Below, one piece after another: positions 6,517 through 13,892 of a stretch of 23,339 nt of DNA. The DNA lies in contig CANLFL010000002.1 in the NCBI GenBank assembly GCA_947489825.1, forward strand, positions 1 through 23,339, given 5' to 3'. Every line of letters starts with the position of its first letter. Positions within the stretch are counted from its first letter, which is position 1. The notes under the pieces were generated by a model, which saw only the letters and a program-made list of their open reading frames with translations, was not told the DNA's origin and did not search any database. Source of the DNA: Candidatus Nanopelagicaceae bacterium (GTDB lineage Bacteria > Actinomycetota > Actinomycetes > Nanopelagicales > Nanopelagicaceae). The translations under genes were made by a program, and so were the position numbers.

Positions 6517-7706
6517 CAATAAACCGGCAGAGTGGTATCGATCTGCTTAGCCCAAGCAATGACGCCACCTGAAACATGTGTGGCATCTTTAAAGCCTGCA
6601 CCTTTGATGATCGCTAAACATTCAGCTGAACGAACACCACTCTTGCAATGAACAATGATTGGTTTATCTTGCGGAAGCCCTGCAAGGGCTGTTCCATCGA
6701 TAAATCCTTGCTTTGGAATCAAATGTGATCCTGGGATTCGAACAATTTCGAATTCACTTGGTTCGCGCACATCGATAAGGTAGAAATCTACCCCTTGATC
6801 GATTTTCTCTTTTAGGGTCGTTACAGAGATTGTTGAATCTGTTACCGCATCTTGCGCTTCGGAAGAGAGAACTCCGCAGAACGCCTCGTAATCTGGAAGA
6901 AGCGCTTTCTGGGTTGCTTTCTCAGAACACAATGGACAGTTAGGATCCTTGCGAATCTTTACCTTCCTGAATTCCATTTCGAGCGCGTCATAGATCATAA
7001 GCTCACCAATCAGCGGTTCACCTACACCCGTAATTACTTTGATAGCCTCTGTCGTTTGAATCGAACCGATAGTTGCGCAGAGAACTCCGAGTACTCCACC
7101 TTCGGCACATGATGGAACCATTCCTGGTGGTGGTGGTTCTGGATATAGGCATCGGTAGCACGGACCATATTCGGCCCAGAAAACACTTGCCTGGCCATCA
7201 AAGCGATAGATCGAACCCCATACATAAGGTTTCTTAAGGAGTACGCACGCGTCATTGACAAGGTAACGCGTTGCGAAGTTATCTGTACCATCAACGATAA
7301 TGTCATAGTCAGCGAAGATATCCATGACGTTATCTACATCAAGGCGGAGCTCATGTGTAATGACATTGACATAAGGGTTAATCTCTAAAATTTTCTCTTT
7401 TGCCGATTGCGCTTTGCTCTTACCGATATCAGATTGACCATGAATGATTTGGCGTTGCAAATTAGATTCATCAACGGTATCAAATTCAACAATTCCTATA
7501 GTTCCAACACCTGCTGCCGCTAGATACATCAGAGCCGGTGAACCTAATCCGCCTGCACCAACGCAGAGAACCTTTGCATTCATCAGCCGTTGCTGTCCTG
7601 CCATCGCAACATCCGGGATTATCAAGTGGCGGCTATATCTGCGCACCTCATCAACGGTCAGAGCTGGGCCAGGTGAAACGAGTGGAGGTCTCTTCATAAT
7701 TGGCAA
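6516..7706 (-). CDS. moeZ: Adenylyltransferase/sulfurtransferase MoeZ (ThiF/MoeB domain plus rhodanese)
   Basis: A 396-residue two-domain enzyme that adenylates and then thiolates the C-terminal glycine of ubiquitin-like sulfur carriers (MoaD, ThiS or CysO) for molybdopterin, thiamine or cysteine synthesis. The E1-like domain (about 20-265) carries GAGGLGSP (50-57), zinc cysteines C183, C186, C257 and C260, and the conserved C200 in PSCAEGG. The rhodanese domain (about 295-393) has its active cysteine C354 in CKSGVRS. Size and architecture match mycobacterial MoeZ (Rv3206c), which also lies close to a TetR gene and DUF3107. I used the TTG at 7706 because GAGG lies 5 bases before it; the ATG at 7697 (MKRPP) is the alternative and loses three residues. 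mshB follows with a TGATG overlap. No sulfur-carrier gene is in the window. Confidence 0.93.
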   Translation of the reverse strand: MPIMKRPPLVSPGPALTVDEVRRYSRHLIIPDVAMAGQQRLMNAKVLCVGAGGLGSPALMYLAAAGVGTIGIVEFDTVDESNLQRQIIHGQSDIGKSKAQSAKEKILEINPYVNVITHELRLDVDNVMDIFADYDIIVDGTDNFATRYLVNDACVLLKKPYVWGSIYRFDGQASVFWAEYGPCYRCLYPEPPPPGMVPSCAEGGVLGVLCATIGSIQTTEAIKVITGVGEPLIGELMIYDALEMEFRKVKIRKDPNCPLCSEKATQKALLPDYEAFCGVLSSEAQDAVTDSTISVTTLKEKIDQGVDFYLIDVREPSEFEIVRIPGSHLIPKQGFIDGTALAGLPQDKPIIVHCKSGVRSAECLAIIKGAGFKDATHVSGGVIAWAKQIDTTLPVY

Positions 7707-7715
7707 TTCTGCCTC

Positions 7716-7721
7716 AGACTA
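7716..7721 (-). promoter_or_regulatory. Possible -10 box of the moeZ-mshB unit
   Basis: TAGTCT on the minus strand ends 9 bases before the TTG start of moeZ, so the transcript would have a leader of only a few bases. No -35 box is seen. The divergent tetR -10 box lies 22 bases away on the other strand. Confidence 0.4.
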
Positions 7722-7743
7722 TGAAAGCGTGCCACTTTGCGTC

Positions 7744-7749
7744 TACGAT
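7744..7749 (+). promoter_or_regulatory. Leaderless -10 box of the tetR gene
   Basis: TACGAT ends 6 bases before the ATG at 7756, with no Shine-Dalgarno sequence between. The spacing matches the other leaderless starts in this window. Confidence 0.65.
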
Positions 7750-7755
7750 TAGGCA

Positions 7756-8379
7756 ATGAGTACTTCAGAGAAGCAAACGATTGGCGATAAGGCGCGTCTA
7801 CCGCGTGATGAACGTCGAGCAATCTTGCTAAATGCTGCTCTTGAGGTCTTTACCGCAGCCGGTTATCACTCCGCTGCAATGGATGAGATCGCAGATCGAG
7901 CAGGTGTCAGTAAGCCTGTCCTCTACCAGCATTTTCCTTCAAAGTTAGATCTCTATCTCGCAGTTCTCGATCTTCATATTGATTCGCTCGTCTTTGAAAT
8001 TCAGAAGGCAATCTCGTCAACTCCAGATAATGCACAAAGAGTGCGTGCAACTGTTGTTGCATACTTTGAATTTATCGAAAATGAAGGAGAAGCGTTTCGA
8101 CTTCTCTTCGAAAGCGATATGAGTGTTGAACCACAGGTGCGTGAACGTCTCAATCGCATGACATACGACTGTGCCGCAGCGGTAAGTGGTGTGATCTCAA
8201 ATGACACCGGATTACCTAAAGAAGTCGCAATGATGCTCGGTGTTGGTTTGATTGGATATGCACAAGTAACTGCTCGCCATTGGCTTGATCGCGATAGCAA
8301 ATTGACCCGTCAACAAGCGGTCGATCTTGTAGAAAACTTAATGTGGCGAGGAATTTCGGGCTTTCCCCGTACCGAATAG
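7756..8379 (+). CDS. TetR-family transcriptional regulator
   Basis: A 207-residue regulator. Residues 17-63 form the N-terminal TetR DNA-binding domain: RRAILLNAALEVFTAAGYHSA leads into the helix-turn-helix with MDEIADRAGVSK (about 42-53) and the recognition segment PVLYQHFPSKLDLY (54-67). The rest is an all-helical ligand-binding and dimerisation domain without recognisable ligand residues. The matching mycobacterial gene (Rv3208) sits in the same place between moeZ and DUF3107. It probably controls itself and possibly the divergent moeZ unit, since only 49 bases separate the two starts; that is inference from position. The start is fixed by the TACGAT box 6 bases upstream. The stop codon lies inside a small tandem duplication. 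Confidence 0.92.
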   Translation: MSTSEKQTIGDKARLPRDERRAILLNAALEVFTAAGYHSAAMDEIADRAGVSKPVLYQHFPSKLDLYLAVLDLHIDSLVFEIQKAISSTPDNAQRVRATVVAYFEFIENEGEAFRLLFESDMSVEPQVRERLNRMTYDCAAAVSGVISNDTGLPKEVAMMLGVGLIGYAQVTARHWLDRDSKLTRQQAVDLVENLMWRGISGFPRTE

Positions 8380-8390
8380 CACCGAATAGC
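8371..8390. repeat. Tandem 10-bp duplication spanning the tetR stop codon
   Basis: The 10-mer ACCGAATAGC occurs twice in perfect tandem. The first copy holds the last two tetR sense codons and the TAG stop; the second repeats the stop in another frame. It lies 20 bases before the DUF3107 -10 box and looks like a recent small duplication. Confidence 0.8.
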
Positions 8391-8409
8391 AGTAGGCCGC
8401 CTTTGCATC

Positions 8410-8415
8410 TAGGAT
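8410..8415 (+). promoter_or_regulatory. Leaderless -10 box of DUF3107/helicase
   Basis: TAGGAT ends 6 bases before the ATG at 8422. It suggests that DUF3107 and the helicase have their own leaderless transcript in addition to any read-through from tetR. Confidence 0.6.
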
Positions 8416-8421
8416 GAGCCC

Positions 8422-8679
8422 ATGAGTACAAAGAAATCAGAGGGCGCTCAGGCAGCTCTCATCAGAATTGCTGTTGCAGATATTTCAAGTGAATTAGCCT
8501 TTGAGTGCGAATTGAGTCCAGCCGATATTAAGAAGGCTGTCGCTCAAGCTCTGGCAGATAACACTCCCCTGGTCCTTACCGATATACGTGGCCACGAAGT
8601 GATCGTGCCTGCTGCGCGCATTGGTTATGTTGAGATTGGCCAACCGACCGAACGTCGTGTCGGTTTTGGCGCGTTGTAA
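8422..8679 (+). CDS. DUF3107 family protein
   Basis: An 85-residue actinobacterial protein of unknown function. The core begins at RIAVADISSELAFECELSP, continues with a helix (ADIKKAVAQALADN), and ends in the family hallmark ARIGYVEIGQPTERRVGFG (66-84). M. tuberculosis TB9.4 (Rv3208A) has the same ending and the same place after a TetR gene. The N-terminal extension MSTKKSEGAQAA is unusual against the mycobacterial protein and may be flexible. The start is supported by the TAGGAT box 6 bases upstream. The helicase GTG follows the TAA directly in the same frame, so the pair is probably co-translated, which hints at a link to RNA metabolism. Confidence 0.9.
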   Translation: MSTKKSEGAQAALIRIAVADISSELAFECELSPADIKKAVAQALADNTPLVLTDIRGHEVIVPAARIGYVEIGQPTERRVGFGAL

Positions 8680-10002
8680 GTGACTCTGACATTCGCAGAC
8701 CTTCCACTTCGTAAAGAGACGATCGCTGCTCTCAACGAACATGGCTACACAGCACCATTTCCCATTCAGGAGCAAGTTCTCTCCATCGCACTTGCAGATG
8801 GAGATGTCATCGGACAAGCCAAGACTGGAACCGGAAAGACGCTTGCATTTGGAATTCCTCTCGTTGATCGTGTGATCGCACCTGCAGATGAAGAGTGGAA
8901 GAACTTTGAATATCAAGATTCACCACAAGTTCTTGTAGTTGTTCCAACTCGCGAACTCTGCGTACAGGTAACAAAGGATCTTGAAGAGATTACTCAGAGC
9001 AGAAAAATTAGAGTCTTAGCTGTTTACGGTGGTAGAGCCTTTGAACCGCAGATTGAGGCGCTACAAAAGGGTGTTGAAATTATCGTGGGTACTCCAGGTC
9101 GCTTGCTTGATCTCTATCGCCAAGGACAGGTCAAGCTTGCAAGCGTCACTCGAGTTGTTCTTGATGAAGCAGATGAGATGCTCGATCTCGGATTTCTCCC
9201 CGATGTGGAGAAGATCTTTGCAAGCACCCCCAATCGCACGCAGACGATGCTCTTTTCGGCAACAATGCCTGGAGACATCATCGCTCTGGCTCGTAAGTTT
9301 ATGAATCAGCCTGTACATATTCGTACCCAAGATTCACAAGATGAAGGCAACGTCGTCTCGCGTATTGAGCAATACGTTGTACGCGCACATGCGATGGATA
9401 AGATCGAAATGCTTGCTCGTATTTTGCAGGCAGAAGGTCGTGGTCCAACAATAGTTTTCTGTCGCACAAAGAGAGCCTGTCAAAAAACTTCTGATGATTT
9501 AGTTGAACGTGGTTTTCGTGCTGCAACTTTGCATGGAGATATGGGACAAGCCGCACGTGAAAAGGCGCTCAATGAATTCAAGGGTGGCAAGTCAGATGTA
9601 CTCATTGCTACCGATGTAGCCGCTCGCGGAATTGATATTGACGGCATTACTCATGTTATTAACTATCAATGTCCAGAAGATGAGAAGACGTATGTCCACC
9701 GCATTGGTAGAACCGCTCGTGCAGGCGCAGATGGTATTGCTCTCACCTTTGTTGATTGGGATGATCTTGCGCGATGGAAGATGATTGATATGACGCTTAA
9801 GCTTGGATTACCTGAACCTGTTGAGACGTACTCTTCATCTGAACATCTCTTTGAGATAATGAAAATTCCCGCTGGTTCAACGGGCCGTATGGATAAACCT
9901 CGTAAGGCTGCACCTGCACGCGATAAGGCTGAGAAGAGTGGGACTGCTGCTCCGGCCCGCCAAAAACGCGAGCGAGTGCGCACGAAGAAGATTTCTTCTT
10001 AA
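8680..10002 (+). CDS. rhlE: DEAD-box ATP-dependent RNA helicase (RhlE/CshA-like)
   Basis: A 440-residue helicase with two RecA-like domains. Motifs in order: Q motif around FPIQEQ (27-32), Walker A AKTGTGKT (47-54), PTREL (89-93), TPGR (138-141), DEAD (162-165), SAT (193-195), VFCRTK (259-264), ATDVAARGID (310-319) and HRIGRTARAG (340-349). The last 35 residues are rich in Lys, Arg, Ala and Pro, an RNA-binding tail typical of the family. It should remodel structured RNA in ribosome assembly or mRNA decay. The GTG start directly follows the DUF3107 TAA and has no ribosome binding site, indicating coupling. The mycobacterial homologue rhlE (Rv3211) also lies close to DUF3107. Its stop overlaps the stop of the convergent ParA-like gene. 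The symbol follows that synteny. Confidence 0.94.
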   Translation: MTLTFADLPLRKETIAALNEHGYTAPFPIQEQVLSIALADGDVIGQAKTGTGKTLAFGIPLVDRVIAPADEEWKNFEYQDSPQVLVVVPTRELCVQVTKDLEEITQSRKIRVLAVYGGRAFEPQIEALQKGVEIIVGTPGRLLDLYRQGQVKLASVTRVVLDEADEMLDLGFLPDVEKIFASTPNRTQTMLFSATMPGDIIALARKFMNQPVHIRTQDSQDEGNVVSRIEQYVVRAHAMDKIEMLARILQAEGRGPTIVFCRTKRACQKTSDDLVERGFRAATLHGDMGQAAREKALNEFKGGKSDVLIATDVAARGIDIDGITHVINYQCPEDEKTYVHRIGRTARAGADGIALTFVDWDDLARWKMIDMTLKLGLPEPVETYSSSEHLFEIMKIPAGSTGRMDKPRKAAPARDKAEKSGTAAPARQKRERVRTKKISS

Positions 10003-10685
10003 TCTAAACCGAGGACCTCGAGCACACTATAGGCGCACTCTCTTAGTTGGCCAGCAACGGTTGAATTCTTGGAATGGGTAAGAACGCTAGTAGTTGTCTG
10101 TGCAGCTGCTTCGATCTCACCAGCGATACTGCAGGATCCATCCAAATGTTCCCACTGTGAAAATTCTTTAATGGGCTTGGAGTTCTCGCCAATAGCTAGA
10201 AGTTTGATTGGAGTATCTGCAGATAGTTTAGAAATCTGTGAAACTCCTCGCAGGTGATTCAGGGTGTTCGAATATGGAATGAGAACCAAATCCGCAACAT
10301 CGAGGGCAGCTTTTAAGCTGGCATTGATATCACTAGGAGTATCGATGATTACAAGGTCATAGCTTTTGGGCAATTTCTCAATCAGTGCCTTTATATCCTG
10401 CCCAGTAAAGCCATTTCCGACTCGAGAGTCGGCCGAGATAAAGTCAAAGCGTTCTACATGAGAATCTAGATCTTCGCTTCGAATCGATGTTCCGGAGAGA
10501 AAATCAGCCAGAGTAAGTCGCGTTCCTTCGCGACCGACTCGGAATGTCAGCGATGCCTTTGGATCGCAATCAATGAGCAGAGTCTTTTTGCCATACTCAA
10601 CAGATGCCACTGACAGCGCATGCGCCAGTGTTGTCTTTGCACTTCCTCCTGCAGTATTTGCAACTGTTACTACCTTGGGGCTCAT
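9999..10685 (-). CDS. ParA/Soj-like ATPase lacking the signature lysine
   Basis: A 228-residue P-loop ATPase of the ParA/MinD fold. The P-loop is TAGGSAKTT (11-19), with catalytic K17 intact, but the first lysine of the KGGxxKT signature is alanine (A12). LLIDCDPKASLT (36-47) is the switch I region with D41, and LVIIDTP (111-117) is Walker B. ParA proteins normally place the signature lysine across the dimer to complete the ATP sandwich, so this one may dimerise or hydrolyse differently. No ParB or centromere-like repeats are nearby, so a plasmid or chromosome partition role is unsupported. A Soj-like gene (Rv3213c) lies near rhlE in mycobacteria. The ATG at 10685 overlaps the stop of the DUF2236 gene (ATGA). 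It is the last gene of the EamA-led unit. Confidence 0.88.
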   Translation of the reverse strand: MSPKVVTVANTAGGSAKTTLAHALSVASVEYGKKTLLIDCDPKASLTFRVGREGTRLTLADFLSGTSIRSEDLDSHVERFDFISADSRVGNGFTGQDIKALIEKLPKSYDLVIIDTPSDINASLKAALDVADLVLIPYSNTLNHLRGVSQISKLSADTPIKLLAIGENSKPIKEFSQWEHLDGSCSIAGEIEAAAQTTTSVLTHSKNSTVAGQLRECAYSVLEVLGLD

Positions 10686-11482
10686 ACATTCACCGATTGA
10701 CTCTGCCAACGTGCCACACCTTCATGAAATATTGGAGGTGCAATAAATGCAGAAGGAATGAGTGAGAGAGATTTACGGGTAGCAAGAAGAGAGAGGTTAG
10801 TCGCCAATTCTTGTGCAGGAAGAGTGGGCCACCCATAGAGATCACGCGCCCATCGAGGCAGACTTGCAGCAGCGAGTGAGCTCAGCGCCGCCCAAGCCGG
10901 AGCAGCCGGTGTAGCAAAGCGAATGACGGTTGGAAGCGGAGGCAAGGTGAGAAAAATAGCTGCGCGCTTTGCATCATCTGTTGCGGCCAATTCGGGCGCA
11001 ATTGTTGTGAAATATTCTTTGAGTTGAGCAAGTGTTGTTGGAACATCGCTGCGAGGAATACCCACAAGTTCTGCAAACTCAACCATTTCAGAGATGTATG
11101 TATCTCTATCTTCAGCGCTCAGGGGCGCTCCAGAACGAAATGCGACATCAAGAAAGGAATCGACCATCGCCATATGTACCCAGAGCAGCTCGTGTGGATC
11201 ATCTAAACCTAGTTTTGTATGGACTCTACGAACGCGAGATGTGAGTGCGAGTGCTTGCTCAGTGCTGCCAAAAGTAAGGGTGGTGACGTAATCACCAGTT
11301 CTTTGCAGCCTCCCCCATGCATCTTCACGAAAATTTGAATGTGTGGCAACCCCTGCCATAGCAACGGGATGAAGTGCCTGTTGGAAGAGGGCTCGGACTC
11401 CTGCGATAAGCATGGAAGGGTCGCTGTGAACTTTCCAGACAACGCTGTCGGGGTTGTAAATACCGCGTGGATCGTATGACAT
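10682..11482 (-). CDS. DUF2236/MpaB-like oxygenase family protein
   Basis: A 266-residue mostly helical protein. The stretch DPSMLIAGVRALFQQALHPVAMAGVATHSNF with the following GRLQRTGDYVTTLTFGS, then RVRRVHTKLGL and LLWVHMAMVDSFLDVAF, is the conserved core of DUF2236. Members include MpaB-type and latex-clearing-type haem oxygenases; the histidines in HPVA, THSNF, RVHT and WVHM are candidate metal or haem ligands. The substrate is unknown. The ATG at 11482, four bases after the marC stop, gives the normal family start MSYDPRGIYNPDSVVWK; the longer open frame overlaps marC and lacks similarity. The next gene, ParA-like, begins in its stop codon. A pairing with MarC and PHP phosphoesterase does not suggest one pathway. 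Confidence 0.8.
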   Translation of the reverse strand: MSYDPRGIYNPDSVVWKVHSDPSMLIAGVRALFQQALHPVAMAGVATHSNFREDAWGRLQRTGDYVTTLTFGSTEQALALTSRVRRVHTKLGLDDPHELLWVHMAMVDSFLDVAFRSGAPLSAEDRDTYISEMVEFAELVGIPRSDVPTTLAQLKEYFTTIAPELAATDDAKRAAIFLTLPPLPTVIRFATPAAPAWAALSSLAAASLPRWARDLYGWPTLPAQELATNLSLLATRKSLSLIPSAFIAPPIFHEGVARWQSQSVNV

Positions 11483-11486
11483 AGAT

Positions 11487-12101
11487 CTAGGCAGAGAGAA
11501 CTTTGATTGCATCGACAAGCATTTGAACGGCGATGGCTGCCAACAAGAGTCCTGCAATTCGCGCTACTAAAGTGACACCAGCATCTTTAATCACGCTAAG
11601 GATTTTAGTCGAAGCCATGAGGGCTAGGGCAATAATAATATGTACGGCAACGATTGCAGCCACTAAGCCAAGAGCAAGGGAGGTTGAATCAACTTGCTTA
11701 ACAAAGATCATCGTCGCAACGATGGCACCAGGTCCGGCAAGTAGTGGAGTTCCTAGCGGAACTAGGGCAACATTTTTATTTGTCGCTGAATCAGCTCCCT
11801 CAACATTTCCGGTGAGGAGTTGAAGTGAGACATATAGAAGTAGCAGTCCTCCCGCAGCCTGTAGGGCTTCCATCGAAACATTCATGTACTCAAGGACAAA
11901 TTGTCCAAAGAGAGCAAATGATGTGATGACAAGAAGGGATACTGCTGCAGCTTGCCATGCCAAACGGATGCGCTCTTTTTGAGTTTTATCTGAGACAAGA
12001 GCTAAAAATATTGGGGTCGCACCTGGTGGATCCATGATCACCAATAAAGTGACGAAGGATTGCACGGCAAATGTCAGTGCACTTACTTCAGCCAAATTCA
12101 T
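11487..12101 (-). CDS. MarC-family integral membrane protein
   Basis: A 204-residue protein with six predicted membrane helices: about 8-23, 45-67, 77-97, 115-134, 140-162 and 179-200. The family signatures are MDPPGATPIF (23-32) after helix 1, the middle segment ALVPLGTPLLAGPGAI, and the last helix ARIAGLLLAAIAVQMLVDAI. MarC was first linked to multiple antibiotic resistance, but that link was later not supported, and the transported compound, if any, is unknown. Its ATG overlaps the PHP gene stop (ATGA), and the DUF2236 gene begins 4 bases after its stop, so it is an internal gene of the unit. Confidence 0.9.
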   Translation of the reverse strand: MNLAEVSALTFAVQSFVTLLVIMDPPGATPIFLALVSDKTQKERIRLAWQAAAVSLLVITSFALFGQFVLEYMNVSMEALQAAGGLLLLYVSLQLLTGNVEGADSATNKNVALVPLGTPLLAGPGAIVATMIFVKQVDSTSLALGLVAAIVAVHIIIALALMASTKILSVIKDAGVTLVARIAGLLLAAIAVQMLVDAIKVLSA

Positions 12102-12943
12102 TCTGTAACGACCCTTCGAGCATCTGCCATCAATTCAAGGCGAGCCCATTCTGCAGGATCGGTATGGTTTTCGCCTATTGAGTTGAGCTTTCCTGTGCCA
12201 TGGTAATCGCTTGCACCCGTAATAACGAGTCCTAAGTCACGCGCTAACTCACGTAATTGTTCACGTTCTTCTTGCGAGTGATCACGATGTTCTACTTCAA
12301 CACCATTAAGCCCTGCCGCAATCAGTGATGGGAAGCTCATCGCAGAAAGTGTCTGGCCGCGCCGTGTTGCAAATGGGTGTGCGATAACTGCAACTCCCCC
12401 AGCTTGTCGAATTACTTTAATTGCATCTTCCGGAGTTGGTGCAAGATGAGTCACGTAGTACTTCGAGCCATTATGCAGAAGAGTTGCGAATGCTTCATCA
12501 CGGCTTGCAATATGGCCTTTTGCCACAAGAGCATCTGCCAAGTGGGGGCGCCCCAAAGTGGCACCTTCGGGCATTGCAGCAAATACTTCTTCAAGAGATA
12601 TTTCGATTCCATCTGCTGTCAATAATTCGGTCATGCGACGCATACGTGGAAGTCGTGAATCACGAGATTCTTCAAGCATCGTCTGCATTGTGGCATTTTC
12701 GCCATCGAAGAGAAGTCCGAGCATGTGTACGGCAACATCATCTTGGGTCAGGCATGAAATTTCAGCACCGAGAACAAGTGCGAGATTGGCTCTACGTGCA
12801 GCGATCGCATCTTTCCAACCAGACGTTGTGTCATGATCGGTGATTCCAAGAACTGTAATACCTGACGAAAGCGCTTTATTGATGAGCGCATGGGGAGTGT
12901 CTGTGCCATCGCTATTATTTGTGTGAGTATGTAAATCAATCAT
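12098..12943 (-). CDS. PHP-domain phosphoesterase (RNase AM/TrpH-like)
   Basis: A 281-residue metal-dependent phosphoesterase. Metal-binding motifs in order: DLHTHTNNSDG (3-13), ITDHDT (34-39), GAEIS (59-63), VHMLG (72-76), GRPHLADAL, IAHPFA and GASDYHG. This set and the length match the family that includes E. coli YciV/RNase AM and the nucleoside 3',5'-bisphosphate phosphatases, which trim short RNA or pAp-type nucleotides with 3 divalent metals. It has no polymerase or PolX domain. Start and stop both form ATGA overlaps, with the EamA gene upstream and marC downstream, so translation is coupled. Exact substrate (RNA 5' ends or pAp) cannot be told from sequence. Confidence 0.9.
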   Translation of the reverse strand: MIDLHTHTNNSDGTDTPHALINKALSSGITVLGITDHDTTSGWKDAIAARRANLALVLGAEISCLTQDDVAVHMLGLLFDGENATMQTMLEESRDSRLPRMRRMTELLTADGIEISLEEVFAAMPEGATLGRPHLADALVAKGHIASRDEAFATLLHNGSKYYVTHLAPTPEDAIKVIRQAGGVAVIAHPFATRRGQTLSAMSFPSLIAAGLNGVEVEHRDHSQEEREQLRELARDLGLVITGASDYHGTGKLNSIGENHTDPAEWARLELMADARRVVTE

Positions 12944-13848
12944 TCGACGATCATCACCTCACTCGGCCTAGTTCTTAGGACTACAAGTATGCACCCTGTA
13001 AGAATGACAATAATTCCCGGAATAAGTGCAATCGGTGGTCTCTGATCTAGCCACCAAATTGCAAGAAGCGTAGCGACCGGAACTTCAAAGAAAACGATTA
13101 GCGAAACTATTGCAGGTGAGACACGCTTGAGCGTTGCGTTAAACATCGAGTGGCCCAGAATCTGTGCACCTGCGATGAGGCCCAACAAAATAAGCCACTC
13201 ATTTTTTTCAAAGTGAATGACTTCTACTCCCATAACAAGTGCGATGGGAAGAGCTGTTACCGCACAAACGAAATAGCAGATTGAGGTGTAGCTATGGGTG
13301 CCAATCTCTCTCTGGGCCTTAGAGCCGAGCATCGTGTAAATGGCAGCAAGTGCTGCAGAAATTATTGCCGCAACATCACCTTTGAAGGCAAGCCACGAAA
13401 TTGATAGGTCAACACCTGAAATCATTAACACACCAAGAAATGAAACTCCCATCCCTAGCCAAGCTCTAGAAGGAATAAATCCGCCAAGCATTCTCACAAA
13501 GAGTGCGGCAAAGATGGGCTGCAGAGCTACTAGGGCGGTACCGGCAGCAACTGTGGTCCAACGCATTGCAATAAAGAAGCCAATGAAGTGGAGTGCGAGA
13601 ACAAATCCTGAGAGAGCTGAGATAGCTATAGCTTTACGGTGATGTCGATCTTTGGATATTAAATCTCGGAGAGCGAATGGAAGTGTGAAGAGAGCTCCAC
13701 CAAGATTTCTCCAAAAAATGAGCGTCACCACTGGCATTGCACTCAATGCAATCAGAGGGCCAGAAGTGCCGATACCGATAATTCCCACACCCAAGCGAAT
13801 GAGATCTGGACGCTCAGGTATCTGAGTGTGGTTATCAATCGAGGACAT
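12940..13848 (-). CDS. EamA-family (drug/metabolite superfamily) transporter
   Basis: A 302-residue inner-membrane protein with ten hydrophobic segments arranged as two five-helix EamA repeats. The first repeat includes PVVTLIFWRNLGGALFTLPF and TTVAAGTALVALQPIFAALF; the second starts around KGDVAAIISAALAAIYTMLG and includes the conserved VSPAIVSLIVFFEVPVATLL. The cargo is unknown; relatives export amino acids, nucleotides and other metabolites. The start is set by a TACCGT box 6 bases upstream of the ATG, making it the leaderless first gene of a five-gene unit. Its stop overlaps the PHP gene start (ATGA). It is divergent from the MgtE-N/CBS gene with 44 bases between. Confidence 0.9.
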   Translation of the reverse strand: MSSIDNHTQIPERPDLIRLGVGIIGIGTSGPLIALSAMPVVTLIFWRNLGGALFTLPFALRDLISKDRHHRKAIAISALSGFVLALHFIGFFIAMRWTTVAAGTALVALQPIFAALFVRMLGGFIPSRAWLGMGVSFLGVLMISGVDLSISWLAFKGDVAAIISAALAAIYTMLGSKAQREIGTHSYTSICYFVCAVTALPIALVMGVEVIHFEKNEWLILLGLIAGAQILGHSMFNATLKRVSPAIVSLIVFFEVPVATLLAIWWLDQRPPIALIPGIIVILTGCILVVLRTRPSEVMIVE

Positions 13849-13854
13849 AGGGCA

Positions 13855-13860
13855 ACGGTA
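13855..13860 (-). promoter_or_regulatory. Leaderless -10 box of the EamA unit
   Basis: TACCGT on the minus strand ends 6 bases before the ATG at 13848. No ribosome binding site or -35 box is visible. It lies 20 bases from the facing -10 box of the MgtE-N/CBS gene. Confidence 0.55.
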
Positions 13861-13880
13861 TCTGATGTGTGAGAGACAGA

Positions 13881-13886
13881 TACAAT
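13881..13886 (+). promoter_or_regulatory. Leaderless -10 box of the MgtE-N/CBS gene
   Basis: TACAAT, one mismatch from TATAAT, ends 6 bases before the ATG at 13893. It excludes the longer open frame from 13869, whose start would lie upstream of the promoter. Confidence 0.7.
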
Positions 13887-13892
13887 TTGCCT

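Noticed and set aside
7723..7741. Imperfect inverted repeat around GTGCCAC between moeZ and tetR as a TetR operator
   Set aside because: The arms match only if two bases are looped out. The location is suggestive but the symmetry is too poor to call.
9999..10685. A plasmid or chromosome partition locus around the ParA-like gene
   Set aside because: No ParB-like gene, no repeated centromere-like sites and no replication genes are nearby; the gene is the last in a metabolic/membrane unit.
11487..12101. A drug-resistance island suggested by MarC, the EamA transporter and a TetR gene
   Set aside because: MarC is not a proven resistance gene, the EamA cargo is unknown, and tetR lies in a different unit. 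The region looks like ordinary core genome.
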